A DNA stretch of 64,000 nt from Symbiodinium microadriaticum (taxonomy: Eukaryota > Sar > Dinophyceae > Suessiales > Symbiodiniaceae), in NCBI GenBank assembly GCA_001939145.1, contig LSRX01000177.1:248126-312125 (forward strand), given 5' to 3'. Below are positions 55,476 to 64,000 of this stretch, one piece after another (the first letter of the stretch is position 1; every line of letters starts with the position of its first letter). The notes under the pieces are model-generated. The model was not told the DNA's origin. It did not search any database and saw nothing but the letters and a program-made list of their open reading frames with translations. Made by a program: the position numbers and the translations under genes.

Positions 55476-56154
55476 TACTAAACCTTGTAAGGGTTTAGAG
55501 TTTAGGTCCGAAGGCTGAGGGGTTTAAGGATTTTGGGGCTGTCCGGTTTAAGGTAAGCCTTCATATATCTACACGGTGACGCTGCCTCAGGTTCTCGAAA
55601 AGGTCCAGCAGTCGACTTGACGTGCCGGCTTTGAAGACGCCCACCTGACTTGCATGTTTAGGGGTCATGCCAAATCCCGGAATCCTCTCCAGGGAGCTGC
55701 GTAGCCTCACACATCGCCCAACTCTCCATGTCACCAACCTTAATGTGGGTGCCTCCGTGATAATACTATACAATAATCATATGCAGGCGCCCTACGACAT
55801 AACATGGGTCGACGGATGCCTCTGCTGCCCGAAGCTCACGCCCCTCTTCGGCCAACAGTGAGAGCAGGCCTCCCACGCAGTGAAGTGACTTTGGAGTTTT
55901 GACTGTGACCTAAGCCCGAAACTCCCAACCCGAAAATCCCCAAGAAGACTTTGTCAAGTACAGCAGAGCCCCAGAAGAAGTGTTGGAGTCTCTCTGGGTT
56001 CAGGGCTTTCTCAAATGTCTTCGAAAGTCTCTGGCAAAGTGTCCATGTCGCCTTTTGCTGCCGCAATCACTACTGAGGCTTGAGTATCTATTTGCTAGAA
56101 CTGGTTCTGAAACCCTAATTAAACCCTAAACCTGCTCATTATTCAATCCCCTTC

Positions 56155-56263
56155 CCCAAAGGGTCCATGTACCCAAATAGTATATACTTTGCCCCCAAAG
56201 TACCTATATAGGGCCCACTTCAAGGCCAAAGTATATGCTATTTAGGTACATGGACCCTTAGGG
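56155..56263. repeat. Fold-back repeat, family D variant
   Basis: AAAGGGTCCATGTACCCAAA then TAGTATATACTTTG at the left and CAAAGTATATGCTATTTAGG then TACATGGACCCTTAGGG at the right. The arms are about 40 bp. Confidence 0.8.
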
Positions 56264-56837
56264 TTCGTTAGGAGGTCGAGGAACGGTTCGGTGTTCAATG
56301 GCCTAAAACAGCAGCCAAGCCTACGAAGTGCGATCCGGCATCTGAGTGTGGATTAGGATTTAGGATTTAGGGGCTTTTATGGCTTATAGGGTTTAGGATT
56401 TAGGGTTTTATGGCGTAGGAACCCTACACAACCTCCAACAAAACTGCGCAAACTTCGCGTGAAACCAATGCTTCCCAGCTCAACCACTCCATTAAGTCGT
56501 TGGTTTAGGGCTCCCTCTATCCCTTTAACCAACCACTGCTGTCGGGTTCGAGGCTATGCGGTCGAGGGTCCTTTGGAACCCGTCAAGTCAAAAGCGGCCT
56601 GCTAAGATGTCGGTCCGATCTCGGCCCAGATGTCGAACAAAAGCCCACTGGAGCCTCCGACGACCAACATCTCAATTGGTTTGGGGGGGGTTTCGGGTAC
56701 ACTGTGCACCGCTACCAGCTTCAATATCAAGATTGACTTGGCTTCTGTTGTTCGATAAAGATGCTGCAGTCTTGGACGCCTTCTGTGTGTCATCTCTGTC
56801 GCGCGTGACCTTCCGCCGACGGTGATCTACTCCCGAA

Positions 56838-57235
56838 CCCGAAACCCTGAACCCTGAAACTCTGAAACCCTAAACTCCTCATCCCTAAGCCCTAAACCCT
56901 AAACCCTGAAATCCTAAACCCTGAAACCCTAAACCCTGAAACCCTAAACTCCAAAACCCTAAACTCTAAAACCCCAACACCCTAATCCCAGCTTCTCGCG
57001 ATGAGGATTTGGGGACTCAAGGCGGGGGATTTGGAGTTTAGGGCTTTATTGGTTTAGGGCTTTAGGGTTTAGGGTTTTAGGGGTTTGGGGTTTAGGGATT
57101 AGGGTTTAGGGGTTTTAGGGTTTAGGGTTTGGGGTTTGGGGTTTTAGGGGTTAGGGTTTAAGGTTTTGGGTTTTGGGTTTTAGGGTCTTAGGGTGTTAGG
57201 GTTTAGGGATTAGGGTTTAGGGTTTTATGGGTCCA
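56838..57235. repeat. Telomere-like arrays, C-rich then large G-rich
   Basis: 56838-56990 is CCCTAAA/CCCTGAAA. 57008-57235 is TTTAGGG/TTTTAGGG for about 225 bp. The switch is at about 57,000. Confidence 0.9.
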
Positions 57236-57339
57236 ATGTACCTGATAGTTGGATTTTTGGGCTTCGGATAGTTATAACACAGGATCGTACTGGGGGAGCA
57301 GATGACTACTACGTACATAGACTCTGGAAGTAACTGCCT

Positions 57340-57750
57340 ATCTTCTAAGCCCTATGCCCCTAAACCCTAAACCCTAAACCCCTAAAACCCTAAACCCCCA
57401 AACCCTAAACCCCTAAACCCCTAAAACCATAAACCCTTAACCCTAAAACCTTAAAACCCTAAAACCCTAAAACCCCTAAAACCCCTAAAACCCCTAAACC
57501 CTAAACTCCTAAACCCTAAAACCCTAAAACCCTTAAAACCCCTAAAACCCCTAAACCCTAGAGCCCTAAACCCTAAACCCTAAACTCCTAAACCCTAAAC
57601 TCCTAAACCCTAACTCCTAAACCCCTAAACCCAAAGCCCCAAACCCCTCATCCCTAAACCCCTAAACTCCTAAACACTAAAACCCTAAACCCTAAGGGCC
57701 CCTAAGCCCTAAAACCCTAAAAACCCCAAAGCCCCAGAAAGCCTTAGGGG
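57340..57750 (-). repeat. Largest C-rich telomere-like array
   Basis: About 400 bp of CCCTAAA, CCCCTAAA and CCCTAAAA units. Confidence 0.9.
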
Positions 57751-57827
57751 TCGAACTCTGGGCCTGCGGCCGTCGTCGTGTTGGCGACTCAAAGCTCTGA
57801 ATGCCGAAGCCAAGAGGCCCCGGGCCT
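57578..57827. repeat. 250-bp direct duplication, first copy
   Basis: The sequence matches 60036-60285 at a constant offset of 2,458 with no difference seen. It includes non-repetitive sequence (TCGAACTCTGGGCCTGCGGC and onward), so it is not just array similarity. Confidence 0.9.
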
Positions 57828-57844
57828 GACATTGGCTCTGGGTT

Positions 57845-58280
57845 TTTTTTGTTTTAAGGGGGTTTGGGGGTTTGGGGTTTTAGGTGGTTTTAAGGGTTTT
57901 AGGGTTTTAGGAGTTTTGGGTGGGTTTTAAGGTTTGGGGTTTGGGGTTTTAGGGGGTTTTAGGGGGTTTTTAGGGGGTTTTAGGGTTTGGGTTTTAGGGC
58001 TTAGGCCCCTAAGTAGTTCCTTTTTGGGAATACCTTATAGGATTCTGAAGAGGAACTACGTAGGGGCCTATGGGTAGGGGGTTTTAAGGTTTTAGGGTTT
58101 TAGGGTTTTGGGGTTTTATTGGGTTTAGGGTTTTGGGGTTTTGGGGGTTTAGGGTTTAGTGGTTTAGGGTTTAGTGGTTTTGGGGTTTTAGGGTTTTGGG
58201 GTTGGGGCTTTAGGGTTTTAGGGTTTTGGGCTTTAGGGTTAGGGGCTTTAGGGTTTTAGGGTGTGGGGTTCCAGGTAAAC
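57845..58280 (+). repeat. Large G-rich telomere-like array
   Basis: TTTTAGGG, TTTGGGG and TTTAGTGG units, interrupted at 58001-58076 by a family A fold-back. Confidence 0.9.
58001..58076. repeat. Fold-back repeat, family A copy 9, inside a G-rich array
   Basis: TTAGGCCCCTAAGTAGTTCC at the left, GAGGAACTACGTAGGGGCCT then ATGGGTA at the right; loop with ATACCTTATAGGATTCTG. The left end is slightly short. Confidence 0.8.
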
Positions 58281-58774
58281 TTTAGAATCAGAAGTCCAAA
58301 GGGGGTTCAGGAGTCTAGGCTTTAGGGAATTTAGGGCTTACTTTTTTTGCTTTGCTTTAGGGTTGTCGAAATGTTGGGAAGGGGGGTTTAGGCGGTTTAG
58401 GTTCGGTACTTCAGGGTTTCGGGAATCTGGGTTTATTTTGGATGCTCAGAACTTTTCGGATCTAACATGGTATCGGGTTAAGGGCTCAGGTATGGCCGTG
58501 AGCTCCGAGTGCTAGACCCTAAGCCCTTGCTAAATCATGAAGACAGCTTGCATGGTGACCCGGGCTTAGGCGTTTCAAGCCTGGCCAGTATCCACGGCAA
58601 CGAAAGCTCTGACTTCCGCTATGGGGTTACTGCCGCGGCGTGGTGCCGAGGCTATGAGACATGGCGTACGATAAGGCGACCCGATATCCAGAGAGGGCCG
58701 CGTTCCCAGCGCCTCCTGCCATATCTCCCTGACTCAAACTAACCTGCGGCGACCCGAAAAGCCATGTTTGACCC

Positions 58775-59065
58775 CAAACCACTAAAACCTCTAAACCCCC
58801 AGAAACAAACCCAAACCCTACTGTACACCCCAGACCCAAAACCAACCCAAAATCCCAAAGCCGCTAAACTCAAAAACGCTCAACCTCCGAACCCTAAGCC
58901 CAAAAACCCTAAATAACCCTAAACCGCCCAAAACCACAAAAAAAAAAGGCTCAAGAAAACACCCAGCAAAACAACCCTAAACCCTCACGCTCCTAAAGCT
59001 CCCGAAAGCCGCAACCAACTTAAACCCTAACCCTAAAACCCTAAACCCTAAAACCCTAAAGCCCT
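58775..59065 (-). repeat. Degenerate C-rich telomere-like array
   Basis: CCCTAAA, CCCAAAA and CCGCTAAA words, purer near 59020-59065. Confidence 0.75.
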
Positions 59066-59158
59066 AAACGCCGCAAGGAAGGCCTGGAACAAGCTGTAGA
59101 CACATTGCAGACCCAGGTCCTCAGAGACCAGGATTCAAAAAAAGAAGGAGTTACGGTT

Positions 59159-59252
59159 TACCCATAGGCTCCATCGTAGTTTCTTTTTGTGGTTTCTATT
59201 TAGGACCCTATAAGGTAATCCCAGAAAGGAACTACTATGGAGCCTATGGGTA
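59159..59252. repeat. Fold-back repeat, family A copy 10
   Basis: TACCCATAGGCTCCATCGTA at the left and ACTACTATGGAGCCTATGGG then TA at the right; loop with ATTTAGGACCCTATAAGG. One of the best-kept copies; TA at both ends. Confidence 0.88.
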
Positions 59253-59826
59253 AGGCTTAGGGCAGGAGGGGCCCCCCCAACAGCGATCGCTGTTATCGGG
59301 GTTCGATGATAAGGCCTGAGGGATTCATGGCTTTGGGGTTTAGGGTTTAGGGCTAGAGGAGCCCTATGCCCAACGAGTGTGGTGGCCTCTTAGCTATACT
59401 TTAGGGTTGAGTTTAGGCTTTAACATTTTTCGGTTTAGGGATATGTTTAGAGTTTAGGCTCGTTCTCGGTGTTGGGGCTCGGATGAAGGCTGCGCTTTCG
59501 CATTGGGGTTTGGGAAGTGGTTCGAAGACGAGGGCTACCTGGCTACCTGCACGGTTTAGGGTTCAGGGTGTGCTGACGTACTTCAAGGAAGCAGTGTCCA
59601 TTCACCTACGGAGCAATTTTGTGTTCGCACGATCTACACTTCAAGACTCTGACTGACAAATGCCTGAACACAAGGGCAGTCACGTCGGCTTAACGAAGCT
59701 AGCACCATTACAAAAAGCTACTGCCTGAACCAGAAAATACCATCCTCAAGCACAGCCTGAGTGCGAAACAAAAACCCTGATCCTAAACACGTCAAAATCC
59801 TGACACCTTCAACCCTTAACCTCCAG

Positions 59827-59930
59827 AATATAGGGGCCTTACTATTGAGAATATAGGGGTTTCGGGCCCTTTATACTATATACTCACAGTAAGGAACCCC
59901 CAAAATAGTATTGGTAATTTGCTTGGGCCC
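59827..59930. repeat. Fold-back repeat, family B copy 5
   Basis: AATATAGGGGCCTTACTATT at the left, CAAAATAGTATTGGTAATTT then GCTTGGGCCC at the right; centre TTTATACTATATACTCACAG. Confidence 0.75.
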
Positions 59931-60200
59931 TAAACCCCTAAACCCCTAAACCCCTGAACCCCTAAACCCTAAACCCTAAACCCCTAAAACCCTAAACCCC
60001 CAAACCCTAAACCCCTAAACCCCTAAACCCTGAACCCCTAAACTCCTAAACCCTAAACTCCTAAACCCTAACTCCTAAACCCCTAAACCCAAAGCCCCAA
60101 ACCCCTCATCCCTAAACCCCTAAACTCCTAAACACTAAAACCCTAAACCCTAAGGGCCCCTAAGCCCTAAAACCCTAAAAACCCCAAAGCCCCAGAAAGC
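59930..60200 (-). repeat. Telomere-like array, C-rich
   Basis: CCCCTAAA and CCCTAAA units. Its right part is the second copy of the 250-bp duplication. Confidence 0.9.
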
Positions 60201-60285
60201 CTTAGGGGTCGAACTCTGGGCCTGCGGCCGTCGTCGTGTTGGCGACTCAAAGCTCTGAATGCCGAAGCCAAGAGGCCCCGGGCCT
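60036..60285. repeat. 250-bp direct duplication, second copy, ending at an N
   Basis: Identical by eye to 57578-57827; the match stops exactly before the single N at 60,286. After the N the sequence is a G-rich array, unlike the sequence after the first copy. Confidence 0.9.
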
Positions 60286-60286
60286 N
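60286..60286. other. Single ambiguous base (N), probable contig join
   Basis: One N exactly at the end of a 250-bp duplicate. This looks like a join between contigs with a placeholder. Confidence 0.75.
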
Positions 60287-60879
60287 TTTCAGGGTTTAGG
60301 GTTTAAGGTTTAGGGTTTAGGGTTTAGGGTCACAAACCGTTGGAAACGGGATGAAGGACACTTAGTGTTGGGAATCCCTATACATTGCTCTTCAGGATTG
60401 AGGCTATACGGCTTCCGATCCAATGATTTTGGCTTCTACTGTAACTCCTAAAGTAGGCCGGATCAAACCCTGGACCTTAAACCCTAACTCCAAGGACCCG
60501 AAACCCCTAAAGTAACCCAAGGACCCTAAAACCCTAAACGCCAAACTCCCAGGGCCCTAAAAACCCCTAAACTCTACACTCCACGAGCCCTAAAACCCGA
60601 GAGTCTACACTCCAAGCGCCCTGAATCCCGAAACTCCAAGGGCCCTAAACCCTAAACCCCTAAACCCCTAAACCCCTAAGCCCCTAAGCCCCTAAAACGC
60701 CCCCGAAGGATGACGCCGAGAAAGTTGAGCTTCGAGGCGCGTAGAAGCTGCCGCACCGGAGATCCGACAGGCTGCTCCTCACTCAAGGAATGCTCTTGAA
60801 TTTTAGGGTTTTAGGGTTTAGGGTTTAGGGTTTGGGGGTTTAGGGCCAAGGAATGCTCTTGAAAAGTAAGCAGGCATAC

Positions 60880-61288
60880 ATACACAGACGCATACCTACA
60901 AGCAAACAAACATAATTGCATATAGACATACAGACAGACAGATAGATGGATAGACAGATATTTGGATGGATGGATAGATAGGTAGATAGATAGATAGATA
61001 GATAGATGGACAGACAGGTAGATAGATAGATGGCTAGATCAGCTTTCGTTAGTCTAGACTAGACTTAGATTGGGTAGATAAGAAGGTAAGATAAGATAGG
61101 ACAAGACAAGATACGATAATATAGTACAAGATCAGATAAGATACGACCAGATAATACAGTGTAAGATAAATAGGATTAGACTAGGTTAGCTTAGATTATC
61201 ACATAGATAGATAGATAGATAGATAGACAGATAGACAGGTACGATAGACAGATAGATCGATAGATCGGTAGATAGACAGATCGATAGG

Positions 61289-61323
<35 letters not shown>

Positions 61324-61475
61324 ATAGATAGTTAGATAGATAGACAGGTAGATAGGTAGATAGGTAGGTAGATAGATAGGTAGCTAGGTAGGTAGGCAGG
61401 TATTCAGGTAGCTGGCTAGATAGACAGAGAGAGAGAGAGAGAGAGATACACATGCACACGCACACACACACACAG
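60880..61475. repeat. ATAG/AAGAT microsatellite complex
   Basis: CATA words, then (ATAG)n at 60940-61030, degenerate AAGATA words at 61070-61190, a long (ATAG)n at 61200-61400, and (GA)n and (CA)n at 61425-61475. The Ser/Leu/Tyr-rich minus-strand frame here is an artefact. Confidence 0.9.
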
Positions 61476-61638
61476 GTTAATGTACTTACTCATATCAGCA
61501 AATCTACATCCATAATTTGCATTTGGGCGCCTATCTCACTGGTTTCTATGGGCGTCTTCACTGTTACAGGGTTAGCAGTGGTTTCCATCGGAGAGCTGTT
61601 CGATGACTTTCTTGGTCGGAATTCAAGCTAAAACTTGA

Positions 61639-61740
61639 TATAGGGGCCTTCATAGTTAGAACGGTGTTGTGGGGTAGATTATATCAACAGTAGTGAAGGA
61701 AACCTGAGGAAGAGTATTGATAAGCCTTCCGGCCCCTATT
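61639..61740. repeat. Fold-back repeat, family B copy 6, diverged
   Basis: ATATAGGGGCCTTCATAGTT at the left and ATAAGCCTTCCGGCCCCTAT then T at the right; centre TAGATTATATCAACAGTAG. Confidence 0.65.
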
Positions 61741-61981
61741 CCAATCCATGTCTCCAGGGACGGTGATTCTGGGTTGGGGCTTAGGGATTCAGGGCTTCGG
61801 GGCTTGAGGTCTGGGGGTAAGTAATGAATAACATAAGCGGCGTCACACAGGACAAACCCCAACTAGGGCACGATAGAACCAACTTACTAAGTTCCCTGAT
61901 CCCGGCTTGAAGTAGGTCGCTGAAGACACCCGAAGAAGTGCGCCTACCAGGCCTTGGATACTCCTTTGCAAACTTGAATAA

Positions 61982-62082
61982 GGTAGTTCTCTAAAATAGG
62001 GTCCCTTTGGGGGTCCTTTTCTTATAAGGGTTCCGTACTATATTGGGGACCTAAAAGGGGACCCCAGTTTAGAGAACTACCC
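61982..62082. repeat. Fold-back repeat, family C copy 3
   Basis: GGTAGTTCTCTAAAATAGGG then TCCCTTTGGGGGTCC at the left and GGGGACCCCAGTTTAGAGAA then CTACC at the right. The arms are nearly perfect over about 35 bp. Confidence 0.85.
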
Positions 62083-62604
62083 ATATGATGGATCGAATCA
62101 ATTCAAGGGATTTGGCTTGAGGCCTCCGAAACACAAACAGCGCCCTGTGACTTCTTCGTCTTTGGCTTGACGCGCCCATGGTGCCAATGGCCCTTCTTGG
62201 TTGAAAGCTCCGCACGCTCTATCGTTTTCTGCAATCTGGTGGGCTTCGATACTCCAGCAGGGGGCACGACACCCTGTGCAGCAAGGCCCACAGAAAACAC
62301 GATGAGGCGAGACTCAGACTCATTAGGCTGCCAAAAACAGTCTCTACCCCACTCTGCTGGCAAAAGCAAAGGCGCCTTCGCCGGCGCCCTAGAAGCCTTT
62401 CATACAAGGTTTCAGCTTAATTGGAGTTTCGGGCTCGGATGGGGTTTGCAGGCTGCTGCAACCATGGTCCAAGCCTCAGGGTGATGCACTCCGTGGTCAC
62501 TGCCGGATAGAAGCTCGCCTGAAAGTGCGCTCAGGAATGCACGGAAGACACACCGCGACTGATCTTGATATTGCGTCCTAAAGCTTCTGCTTCTATCCGG
62601 GTAG

Positions 62605-62850
62605 GGTTTAGGGTTTAGGGTTTAGGGTCTAGGGTCTAGGGCCTAGGGTTTAGGGTTTAGGGGGTTCCGGGTTCAAGTCGGTTTTAGGGCCTCCATTCCT
62701 AAGGAGGCAAAGCGTAAAGAGTTTAAGAGGCTTCGAGTCCCCTCTACAAGAGCTTGGCGAAGGTCCAGGCTGTAGGGTAACGGGTACCTGAACCCTAAAC
62801 CCCTAAACCCCTAAACCCTAAACCCCCTAACCCCTAAACCCTGAACTGAA
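62605..62850. repeat. Telomere-like arrays, G-rich then C-rich
   Basis: 62605-62665 is TTTAGGG/TCTAGGG. 62788-62850 is CCCTAAA/CCCCTAAA. Confidence 0.85.
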
Positions 62851-62894
62851 CCTTAACCGTATAGTATAAATAACACAGTAGAAGATGAGCTGAA

Positions 62895-63031
62895 TTAAAG
62901 TAGAGCCTAATACCTTTTAATTCAGGAATATACCTTAAACCATAATTCCCTTTATAACTTAAGGTATATTCCTTAATTTCTCTGGGATTAAAGTAGACGA
63001 TAGTTGCCCACCTGAAAGTGTCTTAGAAATT
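62895..63031. repeat. Fold-back repeat, family J, joined to a family I end
   Basis: TTAAAGTAGAGCCTAATACC, TTTTAATTCAGGAATATACC then TTAA pair with TTAAGGTATATTCCTTAATT and GGATTAAAGTA (62895-62998). TTGCCCACCTGAAAGTGTCT then TAG follows, matching the right end of 12675-12793. Confidence 0.7.
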
Positions 63032-63054
63032 CTGCAGTACCCATGATGGCCCAT

Positions 63055-63258
63055 AGGGGGTTTAGAGTTTAGGGGTTTAGGGTTTAGGGTTTAAGGCCAT
63101 AGGGGGTTTAGAGTTTATATCATCAACAGTAATTAATTCCATACGCACCCATTCAAAAAACATGGTACACAATCTAAAAAGCAAAGAACTTGTGAGTGCA
63201 GCGCTGTGCAAAACCCCTAAACCCTTAACCCTAAACCCCTAAACCCTAAACCCTAAAG
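63055..63258. repeat. Telomere-like arrays, G-rich then C-rich
   Basis: 63055-63110 holds TTTAGGG and two GGGGGTTTAGAGTTTA units. 63208-63258 is CCCTAAA. Confidence 0.8.
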
Positions 63259-64000
63259 GGTGTACAGATGATGGTTTGGGATTTGCGGCGTTCCGACTTG
63301 TAGAGTGAGACATGATGGCACAGGACCCTACATAAGTCTCGAAAGCTAAAGAAAAGCAAGGCTCAAAACTGCAGTAGAAGCTGTCAGTAGTAGGACCCTT
63401 CGCCCCAAGGTCTACAAAAAAAAACAGAGCGTCACATCCCAAGTCCAATATTTCAAGAGCTGTGTGGCCCCCTCGCCTGGCTATCCACCGCCGCCACGAG
63501 AGCAATAACAGCCTGAGTGCCAATTGACCCCGTGCTTGCAGCACAGGGTTCTTTGAGGACCAGGATTAGAACTTACAGTCTATGGTCCAGCTGACGCGAT
63601 ACGGTTTGGGGCTGAACGTGTATTCGGCGAGTTCAGGCTCTATAAAGACTCATGAAACAACAACCGAAGTATGGCGCAAAAGGCTACACATGATATGCAA
63701 TGCTGATAAAAGTGATTCTCGCGCGGGCATCACCCTGAAACCGAAGACGTATGGCAAACTCTCCGTCCTCGGGTTCAACACTCCTGAAACCTTCACCCCC
63801 GCAACTTTGCCCAACACCCCATACATTCCCAAAGTCGCAGACCCTAGCGGGTAAAATCGAAACAGCTCAAAGCAGGGTCCTACCCTTTTGTCTGTGTAAC
63901 AGATACTGACCCGCAAAGCCAGGTACCCCCTAAAAAGTAGGCTATGACCCTCTATGCAAAAGTCCTATGTCCGACCGATGTTCTCCATTGCAGCTGCTTT

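Larger units (their letters stand above)
50240..64000. other. Second gene-poor tract of telomere-like arrays and fold-backs
   Basis: No splice-consistent exon found. Stretches in which I see nothing definable include 50700-51050, 52100-53340, 54610-54860, 56280-56830, 58380-58770, 59500-59820, 62100-62600 and 63260-64000. The chance frames there (up to 145 codons) lack family likeness. Confidence 0.55.

Noticed and set aside
61199..61471. Tyr/Leu/Ser-rich minus-strand frame
   Set aside because: Pure (ATAG)n, (GA)n and (CA)n translation.
62167..62484. Overlapping frames on both strands of about 60-105 codons
   Set aside because: Both strands are open and neither has a recognisable motif or splice partner.

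Overview
The window reads as nuclear DNA of a dinoflagellate, most likely of the Symbiodinium type. The reasons are Arabidopsis-type telomere-like repeats (TTTAGGG/CCCTAAA) scattered through it, genes cut into many short exons that all lie on one strand, reading frames resembling protein families I recall as greatly expanded in these algae, and a Ty1/copia element with a Gly-Lys repeat Gag. No bacterial, organellar, rRNA, tRNA or CRISPR feature was seen.

Layout. Bases 1-680 hold no gene. A CATA/CA microsatellite (681-1320 and 9869-10106) is split by a complete minus-strand Ty1/copia retrotransposon (1322-9868). Its two 183-bp LTRs look identical. It carries a tRNA-iMet-like primer site, an uninterrupted gag-pol frame of about 2005 codons, and a further reading frame of about 460 codons downstream of pol that is cut once by an in-frame TAG. 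The whole element is packed with the pentamer AAAGT (ACTTT on its coding strand), about 175 copies in 8.5 kb by hand count, in coding, non-coding and LTR parts alike. From 10.1 to 32.4 kb and from 50.3 to 64 kb I find no supportable gene. These tracts are telomere-like arrays that switch strand repeatedly, mixed with many short palindromic (fold-back) repeats of about 50-120 bp. The fold-backs sort into a dozen families that recur across the window. Several have TA at both ends, as expected of non-autonomous (MITE-like) elements of the Tc1/mariner sort.

Between about 32.7 and 50.1 kb lies a gene island with few telomere-like repeats. It holds three minus-strand multi-exon genes. Gene 1 (about 40,904 to 32,745) has N-terminal repeats, a basic mid-section and a C-terminal domain with a PKHH motif. 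Gene 2 (47,613 to about 43,919) has an ECFSGSARIGAAF motif. Gene 3 (about 50,136 to 48,833) is a chain of short exons of which six join in phase. Genes 1 and 2 resemble dinoflagellate-expanded families without a known function; gene 3 is not recognised. All three genes and the retroelement run the same way, which fits the one-way gene clusters known in dinoflagellates.

The assembly has a 430-base N run (48,063-48,492) and single Ns at 18,053 and 60,286. The last sits at the end of a 250-bp exact copy of sequence 2,458 bp upstream. Exon limits are read by eye from splice-like sites and reading phase, without RNA evidence.
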